64,000 nt of DNA from Microbacterium sp. H83 (GCF_001650405.1 NZ_LWCU01000001.1:214311-278310), one strand, 5' to 3'. Positions 18,094-26,385 are shown, numbered from the stretch's first letter. Made by a program: numbers and translations. Notes: a model not told the origin generated them from the sequence alone.

Positions 18094-19149
18094 TCATGAT
18101 GCCTCGCCCCGGAAGGTCTCCGCGTCGATGACGAAACGGTAGCGGACGTCGCTGGAGAGCACGCGCTCGTAGGCGTCGTTGATCTGCGCGGCGGAGATCA
18201 GCTCAGTCTCGGGGGCGATACCGTGCTCGGCGCAGAAGTCGAGCATCTCCTGCGTCTCGGCGATGGAGCCGATGCCCGATCCGGCGAACGAGCGCCGGTT
18301 GCCGAAGAGCGTGAAGACTGTGATGGGCAGCGGCTCGGCCGGCGCGCCGACGTTGACCATGGTGCCGTCGAGGCGGAGCAGCGCGAGGTAGTCGTCCAGC
18401 GGGAGCGGAGCGCTCACCGTGTTGAGGATGAGGTCGAAGTGGTTCGCGAGCTTCTCGAAGGTCGAGGCGTCCGAGGTGGCGTAGTGGTGAGAGGCGCCGA
18501 AGGCGCGTGCATCCGCCTCCTTGTCGAGAGTCCGAGAGAGCACCGTGACCTCGGCTCCCATCGCCGCGGCGATCTTCACCGCCACGTGGCCGAGTCCGCC
18601 CATGCCGACGACCGCGACGCGCTTGCCGGGACCGGCGTTCCAGTGCGACAGGGGCGAATAGGTCGTGATCCCTGCGCACAGCAGGGGCGCGGCGGCCTCG
18701 TACGGGATGTTCTCCGGGACCTTCAGGACGAAGTCGGCATCGACGACGATGTGCGTCGAGTACCCGCCCTGAGTGATGGTGCCGTCGCGGTCGACGGATG
18801 CGTAGGTCTGGGTGTTGCCCTTCAGGCAATAGTTCTCCATGCCGGCGAGGCAGTTCTCGCACTCACGGCACGAGTTCACCATGCATCCGACGCCGACGCG
18901 GTCGCCGATGGCGTGGGTCGCGACGTCGGCGCCGATCTCGACGACCTCGCCGACGATCTCGTGCCCGACGACCTGCGGGTAGGCGATGGGCCCCCAGTCG
19001 CCACGGACCGTGTGGATGTCGGAGTGGCAGATCCCGGCGTACCGGATCGCGATGAGGACGTCGTTCGGGCCGACCTCGCGGCGCTCGATCGTGGTCCGGA
19101 CGAGCGGCTCGGAGGCGGACGGAGCGGCGTATGCGGAGACGGTGGTCAT
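18094..19149 (-). CDS. Zinc-dependent NAD(P) alcohol dehydrogenase (YahK/CAD-like)
   Basis: The 351-residue medium-chain dehydrogenase has the catalytic zinc motif GHEIVGEV, the structural-zinc cysteines in [15 protein letters not shown], the zinc ligand Cys in [10 protein letters not shown], and the Rossmann motif [13 protein letters not shown]. This pattern matches cinnamyl-alcohol-dehydrogenase-like, usually NADPH-dependent aldehyde reductases. The true start is the ATG at 19149: a TACCGT -10 element lies at 19156-19161, exactly six bases upstream. A large dyad is centred in the upstream region. The MarR gene upstream on the same strand is a candidate regulator, but there is no direct evidence. 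Confidence 0.9.
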   Translation of the reverse strand: MTTVSAYAAPSASEPLVRTTIERREVGPNDVLIAIRYAGICHSDIHTVRGDWGPIAYPQVVGHEIVGEVVEIGADVATHAIGDRVGVGCMVNSCRECENCLAGMENYCLKGNTQTYASVDRDGTITQGGYSTHIVVDADFVLKVPENIPYEAAAPLLCAGITTYSPLSHWNAGPGKRVAVVGMGGLGHVAVKIAAAMGAEVTVLSRTLDKEADARAFGASHHYATSDASTFEKLANHFDLILNTVSAPLPLDDYLALLRLDGTMVNVGAPAEPLPITVFTLFGNRRSFAGSGIGSIAETQEMLDFCAEHGIAPETELISAAQINDAYERVLSSDVRYRFVIDAETFRGEAS

Positions 19150-19177
19150 GCATCGACGGTACGTCCGCCGCGACGGT

Positions 19178-19213
19178 CCCTGGCAGTCCCTGGTGAGACA
19201 GGGACTGGCAGGG
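19178..19213. promoter_or_regulatory. Large imperfect dyad upstream of adh
   Basis: CCCTGGCAGTCCCTG and CAGGGACTGGCAGGG form a 15-bp inverted repeat with one mismatch around GTGAGA. Each arm itself holds a direct repeat of CCCTG. It spans roughly -17 to -52 relative to the predicted adh transcript start and so is placed like an operator or activator site. Confidence 0.6.
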
Positions 19214-19269
19214 CCTCCCACCGGCGGAGTCGCCGCGAGCGCGGCGAGCGGCCGAGACGACGCCGCCCG

Positions 19270-19764
19270 TCACTCCCCCGACGTCGTCGGCGCATCGCCC
19301 CCCAGCGAGGCGAGCAGCGCCGTGAAGTGGTCGAGGTCGGCGGCTGTCCAGCGCCGCAGCCGGTCGCCGATGCGCTCCTCATAGCGGGCGCGGGCGAGGG
19401 CGATGCGCTCCTGCGCGAGAGCCGTGGCCACGAGGACCCGCGCGCGGCGGTCTTCCGGGTCGTGCACGCTCTCGACGAGGCCGAGCTGCTCGAGCTGACG
19501 CACCTGACGGCTCACCGCCGACTTGTCGGTCTGGAGTCGCTCGATGATCGCTCCGGCCGAGGTGGCCCTGCCGGAGGCGATCGATGTGAGCACCTGGTAC
19601 CCGAGGGGCTGCAGGTCGGGGTGCACCGTCACCGCGGCCTCGCGCCAGCTCACCCGGATCCGGGCGAAGAGGCGTCCGAGCTCCTGCTCGACCCGGGTGA
19701 CGGCCTCGTCCAGCTCGGAGATCGGGGCGTCGGGGTCGACACGGTCGTCGGGCACGGCGCTCAT
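19270..19764 (-). CDS. MarR family transcriptional regulator
   Basis: The 164-residue protein has the winged-helix DNA-binding core with TDKSAVSRQVRQLEQLGLVES as recognition helix region and a DPEDRRARVLVAT wing. It is a clear paralogue of the regulator at 19829-20284 (shared VHPDL...GY...LT, DKS-VSRQVR-LE-LGLIES). A TAAGCT -10-like element ends seven bases before the ATG, so the mRNA is leaderless or nearly so. It sits directly upstream of adh on the same strand, 120 bases away. Ligand and targets are unknown; autoregulation and adh control are possible. Confidence 0.88.
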   Translation of the reverse strand: MSAVPDDRVDPDAPISELDEAVTRVEQELGRLFARIRVSWREAAVTVHPDLQPLGYQVLTSIASGRATSAGAIIERLQTDKSAVSRQVRQLEQLGLVESVHDPEDRRARVLVATALAQERIALARARYEERIGDRLRRWTAADLDHFTALLASLGGDAPTTSGE

Positions 19765-19828
19765 ACCCGCCAGCTTACGGCGACGCCCCGCCGTCGATCA
19801 CGACAGCGGGGCGTCGGGCGGGTCACGA

Positions 19829-20284
19829 TCAGACCTCGGCGAGGAGCCGGAAGGCCTTCGACGCCGCACTGACCTCGTCGGGGGTCAGCTCGCCGATGAC
19901 GGCGCGCAGGCGCGTCGCATGCTCACGACGAAGCTCGACGAGCGCCTCGGACGCCGCAGGCATGGCCGACAGCACGCGAAGCCGTCCGTCGCGCTCATCG
20001 GGGCGCGACTCGATCAGACCCAGGTCCTCCAGCATCCGCACCTGTCGGCTCACCATCGACTTGTCCATCTCGAATCGCTCGGCCAGCTCGTGCGCGTTGG
20101 CGGTGCCGGCGCGGTCGATGAAGGTGAGCAGCTTGTAGCCGCCGACCGTGAGGTCGGGGTGCACGCGCACGGCCGACTCCCTCCAGAGCGACCTCGTCCT
20201 TGCGAAGATGAGGTTGAGGTGCGCCTGGAGGTCGCCGAGGGCGGTGTCGACGTCCTGCGACACGGCCGCGTCCGAGGCGATCAT
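19829..20284 (-). CDS. MarR family regulator paired with the MFS exporter
   Basis: The 151-residue winged-helix protein has the MarR DNA-binding segment FEMDKSMVSRQVRMLEDLGLIES and a DERDGRLRVL wing. The ATG at 20284 lies one base after the stop of the exporter gene (TGACATG), so the two are one transcription unit with probable translational coupling. That arrangement, with a palindrome over the operon promoter, suggests that it represses the operon including itself. It is paralogous to the regulator just downstream, perhaps a local duplication that split its targets. Confidence 0.9.
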   Translation of the reverse strand: MIASDAAVSQDVDTALGDLQAHLNLIFARTRSLWRESAVRVHPDLTVGGYKLLTFIDRAGTANAHELAERFEMDKSMVSRQVRMLEDLGLIESRPDERDGRLRVLSAMPAASEALVELRREHATRLRAVIGELTPDEVSAASKAFRLLAEV

Positions 20285-20285
20285 G

Positions 20286-21998
20286 TCAGCGCCCCTGCTC
20301 CCGGTCCTCGCGCTCGAGGACGGTGACGGAGCCCGTGGTCGGCGTCGACGAGTCGACGCCGGCGATGCGGATGGTGCCGGTGGACATCGTGGCCCCGACC
20401 TCCGCCTCCGAGACCTCGAGCACCGACTCCTCCGCCTGGTCGCGCAGCTGCTCCGCGGCGTTCTTCGTCGAGAGCGGCTTGTTGCGGATGAACGCGATCG
20501 CGATGATCGAGATCACGGCGAGCGGGATGGCGATGATGAAGGCGTCGGCGATGCCGTGTCCGTACGCGCTCTCGACGATCGTGCGGATCGTGTCGGGCAG
20601 CTGCGTCACCTTCGGCACGTCGCCAGAGGCGAGGTGCTTCAGCGCGTCGACCTCGTCGGGCGTCGTCGGCGTGAAGCCATCGAGCGCATCGGTCATGTAG
20701 TTCGCGACGCTCGTCGAGAGCAGCGATCCCATGATCGTGACGCCGATGGTGCCCGCGATCGTACGGAAGAAGTTCACGTTCGACGACGCCGCGCCCAGCT
20801 GCTGCGGGGCCGTGTCGTTCTGGACGATGAGCGTGAGGTTCTGCATCACCATGCCGAGACCCGCGCCGAGCACGAACATGTAGACGGCGACGAGACCGAA
20901 GGGGGTGTCGTAGCGGAGAGTCGCCATGAGGCTGACCCCGACCGTCGCGAGGACGGAGCCGGTCAGCATCCAGCCCTTCCACTTGCCGAACCGGCTGACG
21001 AGCTGGCCGATGACGATCGATGCGCCCATCTGGCCGATGATCATCGGGATCGTCATGAGACCCGACTCGGTGGGCGTGGCACCGCGCGCGAGCTGGAAGT
21101 ACTGGGCGAGGAACACCGACGTGGCGAACATCGAGACGCCGATCGCGATGGAGGCGATGACCGACAGCGTGAAGGTGCGGTTGCGGAACAGCGACATCGG
21201 GACGATCGGCTCGGTCACGAAGAACTCGACCGTGATGAACGCGGCGATCGCGACCGCGGCGATGACCGCGAGGATGATGCTCGTCGACGAGTCCCAGTCG
21301 AACTGGCTGCCGCCCATCGACACCCAGATGAGGAGGGTCGACACGCCGACCGCGAGCAGGACGATCCCGAAGTAGTCGATCGAGACCTTGCGGTCGCGCT
21401 GCGGCTTGGGCAGGTGGAGCGTGAACTGCAGCAGGACCAGCGCCAGGAGGGCGAACGGCACGCCGACGAAGAAGTTCGAGCGCCATCCCCACACGTCGGT
21501 GAGGAGTCCGCCGAGCAGCGGGCCGCCGATGGTGCCGAGGGCCATGATGCCGCCGACGACGCCCATGTACTTGCCCCGCTCGCGCGGAGAGATGATCAGC
21601 GCGACGGCGATCATCACGAGCGACATCAGTCCGCCGACGCCGATGCCCTGGATGACACGGACGGCGATGAGCATGTTGGTGTCGGTGGAGAACCCGGCGA
21701 TCACCGTGCCGGCGGTGAAGAGGATGAGGGAGATCTGCACGAGGATCTTGCGGTCGACGAGGTCGGCCAGCTTGCCCCAGATCGGGGTGGAGACGGCGGT
21801 CGCGAGGAGGCTCGCGGTGATGACCCAGGTGTACTGGGACTGCGTGCCGCCGAGGTCGGCGATGATGACCGGCATCGAGGTCGACACCACGGTGCCCGAG
21901 AGCACGGCGACGAACATGCCGACGACGAGTCCGGAGATCGCGGTGAAGACCTCGCGGGCCGAGCGGGTCTCGGCGGAAGAGGATGGGGTTGTTGTCAC
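20286..21998 (-). CDS. DHA2 (EmrB/QacA) family MFS drug exporter
   Basis: The 570-residue protein has 14 predicted membrane helices, the proton:drug antiporter motif C-like segment GPLLGGLLTDVWGWR, and motif A (GKLADLVDRK). It most likely exports toxic lipophilic or cationic compounds with proton motive force. The charged C-terminal tail of about 60 residues is longer than usual. The start is GTG at 21998, set by the AGGAG ribosome-binding site ten bases upstream; further in-frame codons upstream overlap the operator and are not translated. Expression is probably controlled by the MarR protein encoded next. Confidence 0.92.
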   Translation of the reverse strand: MTTTPSSSAETRSAREVFTAISGLVVGMFVAVLSGTVVSTSMPVIIADLGGTQSQYTWVITASLLATAVSTPIWGKLADLVDRKILVQISLILFTAGTVIAGFSTDTNMLIAVRVIQGIGVGGLMSLVMIAVALIISPRERGKYMGVVGGIMALGTIGGPLLGGLLTDVWGWRSNFFVGVPFALLALVLLQFTLHLPKPQRDRKVSIDYFGIVLLAVGVSTLLIWVSMGGSQFDWDSSTSIILAVIAAVAIAAFITVEFFVTEPIVPMSLFRNRTFTLSVIASIAIGVSMFATSVFLAQYFQLARGATPTESGLMTIPMIIGQMGASIVIGQLVSRFGKWKGWMLTGSVLATVGVSLMATLRYDTPFGLVAVYMFVLGAGLGMVMQNLTLIVQNDTAPQQLGAASSNVNFFRTIAGTIGVTIMGSLLSTSVANYMTDALDGFTPTTPDEVDALKHLASGDVPKVTQLPDTIRTIVESAYGHGIADAFIIAIPLAVISIIAIAFIRNKPLSTKNAAEQLRDQAEESVLEVSEAEVGATMSTGTIRIAGVDSSTPTTGSVTVLEREDREQGR

Positions 21999-22019
21999 GG
22001 GGTGAACGCTCCTGCGTAC

Positions 22020-22064
22020 TAGTTGATTTCGATCAACTATACGCCGATGGTTGCCAAAGCACAA
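22020..22064 (-). promoter_or_regulatory. Promoter and MarR-type operator of the MFS-marR operon
   Basis: On the minus strand TTGTGC (22059-22064), a 17-base spacer and TATAGT (22036-22041) make a near-consensus promoter. The perfect palindrome TAGTTGAT-TTCG-ATCAACTA (22020-22039) covers the -10 and transcript start, the place where a MarR repressor would block polymerase. Confidence 0.8.
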
Positions 22065-22101
22065 CTATTGAGCCCCGCGGTCAGTGCGAGAGGATGACAC
22101 T

Positions 22102-22494
22102 GTGGAGCCGTGGGAGATGCGCGAGTGGTACGCGGAGTTCCTCGACGCCTGCAATCGTCACGACCTGACGGCCGTGCGCGAGTTCGTGGCTCCCGGCGTG
22201 CGCCGCGCACATCTGCCGGGGGGCGTCGAGTCCTGGATCTCCGATCTCGCGGAGCTGTTCCATGCCTTCCCGGACTGGCAGTGGAAGCGCATCCAGCTCG
22301 TCGTCGAGGACGACCGACTCGCCGCACACCTCCGAGGCGGCGGTAGGCACCTCGGCGATCTCCGCGGGACTCCCCCCACCCGGCGCCGGGTCAACATCGC
22401 GGAATTCTCGATGTACCGCGTCGAACGCGGCCTGATCACCGAGCACACGAGCTCGGACTCCGATCCGCTGATCCGCGCTCAGCTCGGAATCTGA
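22102..22494 (+). CDS. SnoaL-like ester cyclase/NTF2-fold protein
   Basis: The 130-residue protein has the small cone-shaped NTF2 fold pattern of SnoaL-like proteins: WYAEFLDACNRHDLTAVREFVAP near the N-terminus, FPDWQW, and AEFSMYRVERGLITEH toward the end. The family includes polyketide cyclases and many proteins of unknown role. A GAGAGGA ribosome-binding site favours GTG at 22102; a GTG six codons upstream (22084) is the alternative. It is divergent from the MFS operon, so the shared 100-base region may also be controlled by the MarR palindrome. Confidence 0.75.
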   Translation: MEPWEMREWYAEFLDACNRHDLTAVREFVAPGVRRAHLPGGVESWISDLAELFHAFPDWQWKRIQLVVEDDRLAAHLRGGGRHLGDLRGTPPTRRRVNIAEFSMYRVERGLITEHTSSDSDPLIRAQLGI

Positions 22495-22532
22495 GCCGCG
22501 CGCCCCCTGTTCGCCGAGCGACCGAGGGCGAC

Positions 22533-22562
22533 CTGCACACGATAGATTGTGCACAATACAAT
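22533..22562 (+). promoter_or_regulatory. ohrR promoter with OhrR-type palindrome
   Basis: The perfect 12-bp palindrome ATTGTGCACAAT (22546-22557) lies between a weak -35 (CTGCAC, 22533-22538) and TACAAT (22557-22562) with 18-base spacing. A second, imperfect copy (ATTGCACGCGATTG on the reverse strand) follows. This fits autorepression of the ohrR-ohr operon. Confidence 0.7.
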
Positions 22563-22581
22563 CGCGTGCAATACTCGATGC

Positions 22582-23043
22582 ATGGCCGTGACCGATGAGA
22601 TGGTGTGCTTCTCGCTGTACTCCGCCGCCCGTGCGACCACGCAGGCCTATCGCTCGCTGCTCGCGCCCTGGGGACTCACGTACCCGCAGTACCTCGTCCT
22701 CGCGATCCTGTGGCATGAGGGAGAGCAGACGATCGGCTCTCTCGGCGACGCGATGCAGCTGGATTCCGGCACGCTCTCCCCGCTGGTACGCCGCATCGAG
22801 CAGGCAGGGTACGTGCGCAGAACGCGAAGCCCCCACGATGAGCGGGTGGTCCTCGTGCAGCTCACGGAGGCGGGTCATGCGCTGCGAGCCGAGGTCGCGC
22901 CGATGCAGGCGCGCGTGGCCGAGCTCGCCGGCGTGCAGGACGACGCCCGCCGGCATCGCCTGATCAGCGAGCTGCACGGGCTCACGGAACTGCTGCAGCG
23001 GGTCGCGACCGACTCCCCGGCGGAGACCCGCGCCGACCACTGA
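22582..23043 (+). CDS. ohrR: Organic hydroperoxide-sensing repressor OhrR (MarR family)
   Basis: The 153-residue protein is a MarR-fold repressor with the conserved peroxide-sensing cysteine at position 9 (MVCFSLYSAARATTQAYR), the hallmark of OhrR, and the LDSGTLSPLVRRIEQAGYVRR DNA-binding segment. Oxidation of that cysteine by organic hydroperoxides releases the operator. No second cysteine is present, so it should be a one-cysteine OhrR that needs a small thiol for full oxidation. It heads an operon with ohr 43 bases downstream; the palindrome before it is the likely operator. Confidence 0.92.
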   Translation: MAVTDEMVCFSLYSAARATTQAYRSLLAPWGLTYPQYLVLAILWHEGEQTIGSLGDAMQLDSGTLSPLVRRIEQAGYVRRTRSPHDERVVLVQLTEAGHALRAEVAPMQARVAELAGVQDDARRHRLISELHGLTELLQRVATDSPAETRADH

Positions 23044-23086
23044 CGTCGACCGACGTCTGCCCCACCACAACGGAAGGATCCACACG

Positions 23087-23509
23087 ATGGACGCTCTCTA
23101 CACCGCAGAAGCACTCGCGACCGGCGCAGGACGCGACGGACGCGTCGCCACGAGCGAGGGACGGCTCGAGCTCGACCTCGCCGTCCCGAAGGAGCTCGGC
23201 GGCAGCGGCGACGGGGCGAACCCCGAGCAGCTGTTCGCCGCCGGATACGCGGCCTGCTTCCACTCCGCGCTGCAGACCGTCGCGCGGTCGCAGAAGGTGA
23301 AGCTCACCGACACCTCGGTCGGCGCCCGCGTGCAGATCGGCTCGAACGGCGACGGCGGCTTCGGCCTCGCCGTGGAGCTCGAGGTGGTCATCCCCGAGCT
23401 TCCGCACGAGCAGGCGCAGGCTCTCGCGGACGCCGCGCACCAGGTCTGCCCCTATTCGAACGCCACGCGCGGCAACATCGACGTCCGGATCACCGTCTCC
23501 GACGACTGA
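23087..23509 (+). CDS. ohr: Organic hydroperoxide reductase Ohr
   Basis: Ohr is a cytoplasmic dimeric thiol peroxidase that reduces fatty-acid and other organic hydroperoxides. The 140-residue protein is full length, with the peroxidatic cysteine Cys57 in YAACFHSAL and the resolving cysteine Cys121 in QVCPYSNATRGN; PEQLFAAGYAAC is the family signature. A GAAGGAT ribosome-binding site precedes the ATG. It follows its regulator ohrR and precedes a zinc-free quinone reductase gene, all on one strand with short gaps. Confidence 0.96.
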   Translation: MDALYTAEALATGAGRDGRVATSEGRLELDLAVPKELGGSGDGANPEQLFAAGYAACFHSALQTVARSQKVKLTDTSVGARVQIGSNGDGGFGLAVELEVVIPELPHEQAQALADAAHQVCPYSNATRGNIDVRITVSDD

Positions 23510-23553
23510 CCCGCCCCGACCATCGCACCCGATCCCACAAGGAGAACACGACC

Positions 23554-24531
23554 ATGCGCGCACTGATCCACGACACGTTCGGCGAACCCGAAGACGTCCT
23601 CCACCTCGACGAGCGTCCCCTGCCCGAGCCCGGCCCCGGCCAGGTCCGGCTCAAGATCGTCCTGTCGCCGATCCACAATCACGACCTCTGGACGATCCGC
23701 GGCACGTACGGCTTCAAGCCCGAGCTCCCCGCCGCATCCGGCACCGAGGCTCTCGGCGTCGTCGACGCCCTGGGAGAGGGCGTCGAGGGGCTGACGATCG
23801 GTCAGCGCGTGGCGACGGGAGGCACGTTCGGAGCGTGGGCCGAGTACGTGGTCGCGACGGCTGCGGGGCTCATCCCGGTGCCCGAGTCGCTGAACGACGA
23901 GAGCGCCGCACAGCTCGTGTCCATGCCGTTCAGCACGATCAGCCTGCTCGAGTTCCTCGGCGCGAAGGAGGGCGACTGGATCGTCCAGAATGCGGCGAAC
24001 GGCGCTGTCGGGCGGATGCTGGCGCAGATGGGCGCCGCACGCGGCGTGAACGTGCTCGGTCTCGTCCGTCGCTCCGAGGGCGTGGACGAGCTCCGCGAGC
24101 AGGGCATCGATCGCGTCGTCACGACGGATGACGAGGGGTGGCGCGAGCGCGTCGCCGAGATCACCGGCGGCGCACATGTGGCCTTCGGAGTCGACTCGGT
24201 CGGCGGAGCGTCGTCGGGCGAGGTGCTGTCCCTGCTCGGCGAGGGCGGGACCCTCGTGGCGTTCGGCGCGATGTCGTCGCCCACGATGGAGATCGCCTCG
24301 GGAGACGTGATCTTCTCGCAGGCCACGATCAAGGGATTCTGGGGCAGCAAGGTCATCCAGACGATGGACGCCGCGACCCGAAGCGCGCTCTTCGGCGAGC
24401 TCATCCAGCGCGTGACCGACGGCACCCTGACCCTTCCCGTCGCCGGGGTGTTCGACGCCGCGGAGGCCGCGGACGCGGTGCGGGCGAGCAACACGGCCGG
24501 CCGGGTGGGCAAGGTCCTCCTGTCCTTCTGA
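23554..24531 (+). CDS. Quinone oxidoreductase-like medium-chain dehydrogenase
   Basis: The 325-residue protein belongs to the MDR superfamily, without the zinc-ligand set of alcohol dehydrogenases (the catalytic-site region reads SPIHNHDLWTIRG). The N-terminal GroES-like half runs to about residue 120, followed by a Rossmann half with NAANGAVGRMLAQMG as the NADPH-binding loop. It resembles crotonyl-CoA reductase/quinone reductase-type (ETR-like) enzymes. Position behind ohr, with an AAGGAGAA ribosome-binding site, suggests repair or removal of reactive carbonyls or quinones during peroxide stress; this role is inferred. A strong terminator follows directly. Confidence 0.85.
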   Translation: MRALIHDTFGEPEDVLHLDERPLPEPGPGQVRLKIVLSPIHNHDLWTIRGTYGFKPELPAASGTEALGVVDALGEGVEGLTIGQRVATGGTFGAWAEYVVATAAGLIPVPESLNDESAAQLVSMPFSTISLLEFLGAKEGDWIVQNAANGAVGRMLAQMGAARGVNVLGLVRRSEGVDELREQGIDRVVTTDDEGWRERVAEITGGAHVAFGVDSVGGASSGEVLSLLGEGGTLVAFGAMSSPTMEIASGDVIFSQATIKGFWGSKVIQTMDAATRSALFGELIQRVTDGTLTLPVAGVFDAAEAADAVRASNTAGRVGKVLLSF

Positions 24532-24536
24532 GCCTG

Positions 24537-24567
24537 CTCGGGTCCGGCCCCCGGGGCCGGACCCGAG
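24537..24567 (+). terminator. Terminator of the ohrR-ohr-quinone reductase operon
   Basis: CTCGGGTCCGGCCCC and GGGGCCGGACCCGAG form a perfect 15-bp inverted repeat around one C, ending in TT. It begins six bases after the TGA of the dehydrogenase gene. Confidence 0.85.
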
Positions 24568-24610
24568 TTGCGCGACGCGGACCGAGCGCGGCCAGCCGGC
24601 CGTTCTGCCG

Positions 24611-24769
24611 GTGGAACGCCTTCTCCAACCCGCTGGCCTCGACGCGAAGAGGGTCGAGACGGTGGACCCCGGCCACGGCACGCGGATGCGGTGAGCACTC
24701 GTCTCCGGACTCGGCGTCCCGGGAGCGGTCATCGAGGTCAGCGCGATCGCTGCGGTCATCCGCGACTGA
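24611..24769 (+). pseudogene. Probable RidA (YjgF) family remnant
   Basis: One frame reads VERLLQPAGLDAKRVETV, then an in-frame TGA at 24692-24694, then ALVSGLGVPGAVIEVSAIAAV and a final stop at 24767-24769. The second piece closely matches the C-terminal strand of RidA enamine/imine deaminases, and the first resembles the helix before their central strand. About 50 residues of the middle and the whole N-terminus are missing. It is therefore best read as a decayed ridA copy rather than a gene. Similarity is judged by eye only. Confidence 0.45.
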
Positions 24770-24797
24770 TCCGCGCTCGCGAGGCCGCGGAGCCGCT

Positions 24798-25877
24798 TCA
24801 GATCCGCCCGCGCATCGGCGTGCGTTCCACGGGATCGGGCGCGCCCTCCGGGGGCACCATCTCGGCGCGCACACCGAGCAGTCGTACCTCTCTCGACCGG
24901 TCGAGCGTGGCCCCGAGCGCGAGCGCCGCATCGATCACCTCGCCCCGCTCCGCGGTCGGCGCGAGCAGCTTACGGCCGAACGTCTTCGTCTCGAACGGCG
25001 CGTACCGCACCTTGAGGTGCACGCGCATCACCGGCCGTCCTTCCGCGGCGCAGTCGTCGAAGGCCGCTCCGGCGAGCTCCCTCAGCGCGTCGTCCACCTG
25101 CCCAGCCGTCGTGAGGTTCTGCTGGTAGGTCGTCTCCCTGCTGTGGCTGCGCGCGACCCAGGGCGTGGCATCCACGACCGCCGGACCCCGCCCGGATCCC
25201 AGCCCGTGATACCAGACACCCATCTTCGGTCCGAACTCGGCGACGAGCGCCGACTCCTCGGCATCGGCCAGTTCCCTGACCGTGTGGATGCCATGTGTCG
25301 CGAGTCTCTTCTGCACCTTCGGCCCGACGCCCCACAGGTCTCTGGTGGGCTTCTCCCCCATGACGGCGAACCAGTTCTCTGCCGTCAGTCGGAAGACGCC
25401 GCGGGGTTTGCCGAACTCGGTGGCGATCTTCGCCCGCACCTTGTTGTCGCCGATGCCGACCGAGCAGTGCAGTCCCGTCGCCGCGAGCACGGCGGCACGA
25501 GCGCGCTCCGCGACCCCCTCGGGGTCGTCGGTGGCGGTGCCCAGGAAGCACTCGTCCCACCCGATGACCTCGAGGACCACCCCGGGCAGCGCACGCAGGG
25601 CCGCCATGACCTCGGCGGACGCCTGCTCGTAGGCGGCGTGGTCGACCGGGAGGAAGACCGCGTCCTCGGGAGCCTTTCGCGCGGCGATCTTCAGGGGCAT
25701 GCCGGAGCCGATGCCGAAGGCGCGGGCCTCGTACGACGCTGTGGAGACGACCGCCCGCTCCGTCGGATCGCCGCGCCCGCCGACGATGACGGGCCTGCCG
25801 ATCAGCTCGGGGCGACGCAGCACCTCGACGGCCGCGATGAACTGGTCCATGTCGACGTGCAGCACCCACTCGGCCAT
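24798..25877 (-). CDS. dinB: Y-family DNA polymerase IV (DinB-like)
   Basis: The 359-residue protein is a translesion polymerase: VDMDQFIAAVE carries the first catalytic Asp, SYEARAFGI is the fingers/nucleotide-binding loop, and GWDECFLGT carries the Asp-Glu pair. It then has the helix-hairpin-helix GVGPKVQKRL and the little-finger domain. Differences from classical DinB include MDQF for MDAFF, GWDE for S-DE, and no obvious C-terminal beta-clamp motif, as in some actinobacterial DinB paralogues. A CACACT -10-like element six bases before the ATG suggests a leaderless mRNA. No LexA-type box is apparent. Confidence 0.92.
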   Translation of the reverse strand: MAEWVLHVDMDQFIAAVEVLRRPELIGRPVIVGGRGDPTERAVVSTASYEARAFGIGSGMPLKIAARKAPEDAVFLPVDHAAYEQASAEVMAALRALPGVVLEVIGWDECFLGTATDDPEGVAERARAAVLAATGLHCSVGIGDNKVRAKIATEFGKPRGVFRLTAENWFAVMGEKPTRDLWGVGPKVQKRLATHGIHTVRELADAEESALVAEFGPKMGVWYHGLGSGRGPAVVDATPWVARSHSRETTYQQNLTTAGQVDDALRELAGAAFDDCAAEGRPVMRVHLKVRYAPFETKTFGRKLLAPTAERGEVIDAALALGATLDRSREVRLLGVRAEMVPPEGAPDPVERTPMRGRI

Positions 25878-25953
25878 GCGTCGAGTGTGCTCCGTCGACG
25901 GGCGACGACGCCACCCCCTTGCACGGAGAGGCGCCGGAAGTCGACGGTATCCG

Positions 25954-26346
25954 TCAGCCGATCGCGACCCCGATCGCGGTCGCGATCACCGCGAGCAGGG
26001 GCAGCGTGCCCTGCATCAGCGCGGCCCGCGCCTTCGAGCGGTCCGACAGGATGAGCACGAGCGCGGCGGCCAGCATCATCCCGGTCCCCGCGAAGACGAG
26101 CGTGAGCCCGACCGTCTGCAGGCCGACGATGACGAACCCGACGCCGAGCAGAGCCGTCAGCGCGAGGAAGAGGTTGTAGAAGCCCTGGTTGAACGCGAGC
26201 TGCTTCATGGTGACGGCATCGGCTTCGCTCGGAACGCCGAAGATCCTCCTCGTCTCGGGCTCGGTCCATCGGAGCGACTCCAGCGCGAAGATGAAGACGT
26301 GGAAGGCGGCGGCGGCGGCGGCGAGGACGAGTCCGACGATGAGCAT
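25954..26346 (-). CDS. DUF1304 family membrane protein
   Basis: The 130-residue protein has four hydrophobic segments and the DUF1304 pattern: HVFIFALESLRW in the first helix, RIFG, and NQGFYNLFLALTALLG in the second. Function is unknown across the family. A TACGAT -10 element at 26353-26358 lies exactly six bases upstream of the ATG, indicating a leaderless transcript independent of the CPBP gene 40 bases upstream. Confidence 0.85.
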   Translation of the reverse strand: MLIVGLVLAAAAAAFHVFIFALESLRWTEPETRRIFGVPSEADAVTMKQLAFNQGFYNLFLALTALLGVGFVIVGLQTVGLTLVFAGTGMMLAAALVLILSDRSKARAALMQGTLPLLAVIATAIGVAIG

Positions 26347-26385
26347 GTGTCGATCGTAGCGATCGAGCGGCGTCGGACGGCGAGC

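Noticed and set aside
19270-20284. Two adjacent MarR genes as a toxin-antitoxin or tandem operon
   Set aside because: Both are normal MarR regulators with separate partners (adh region and MFS operon) and no toxin-like small gene is present.
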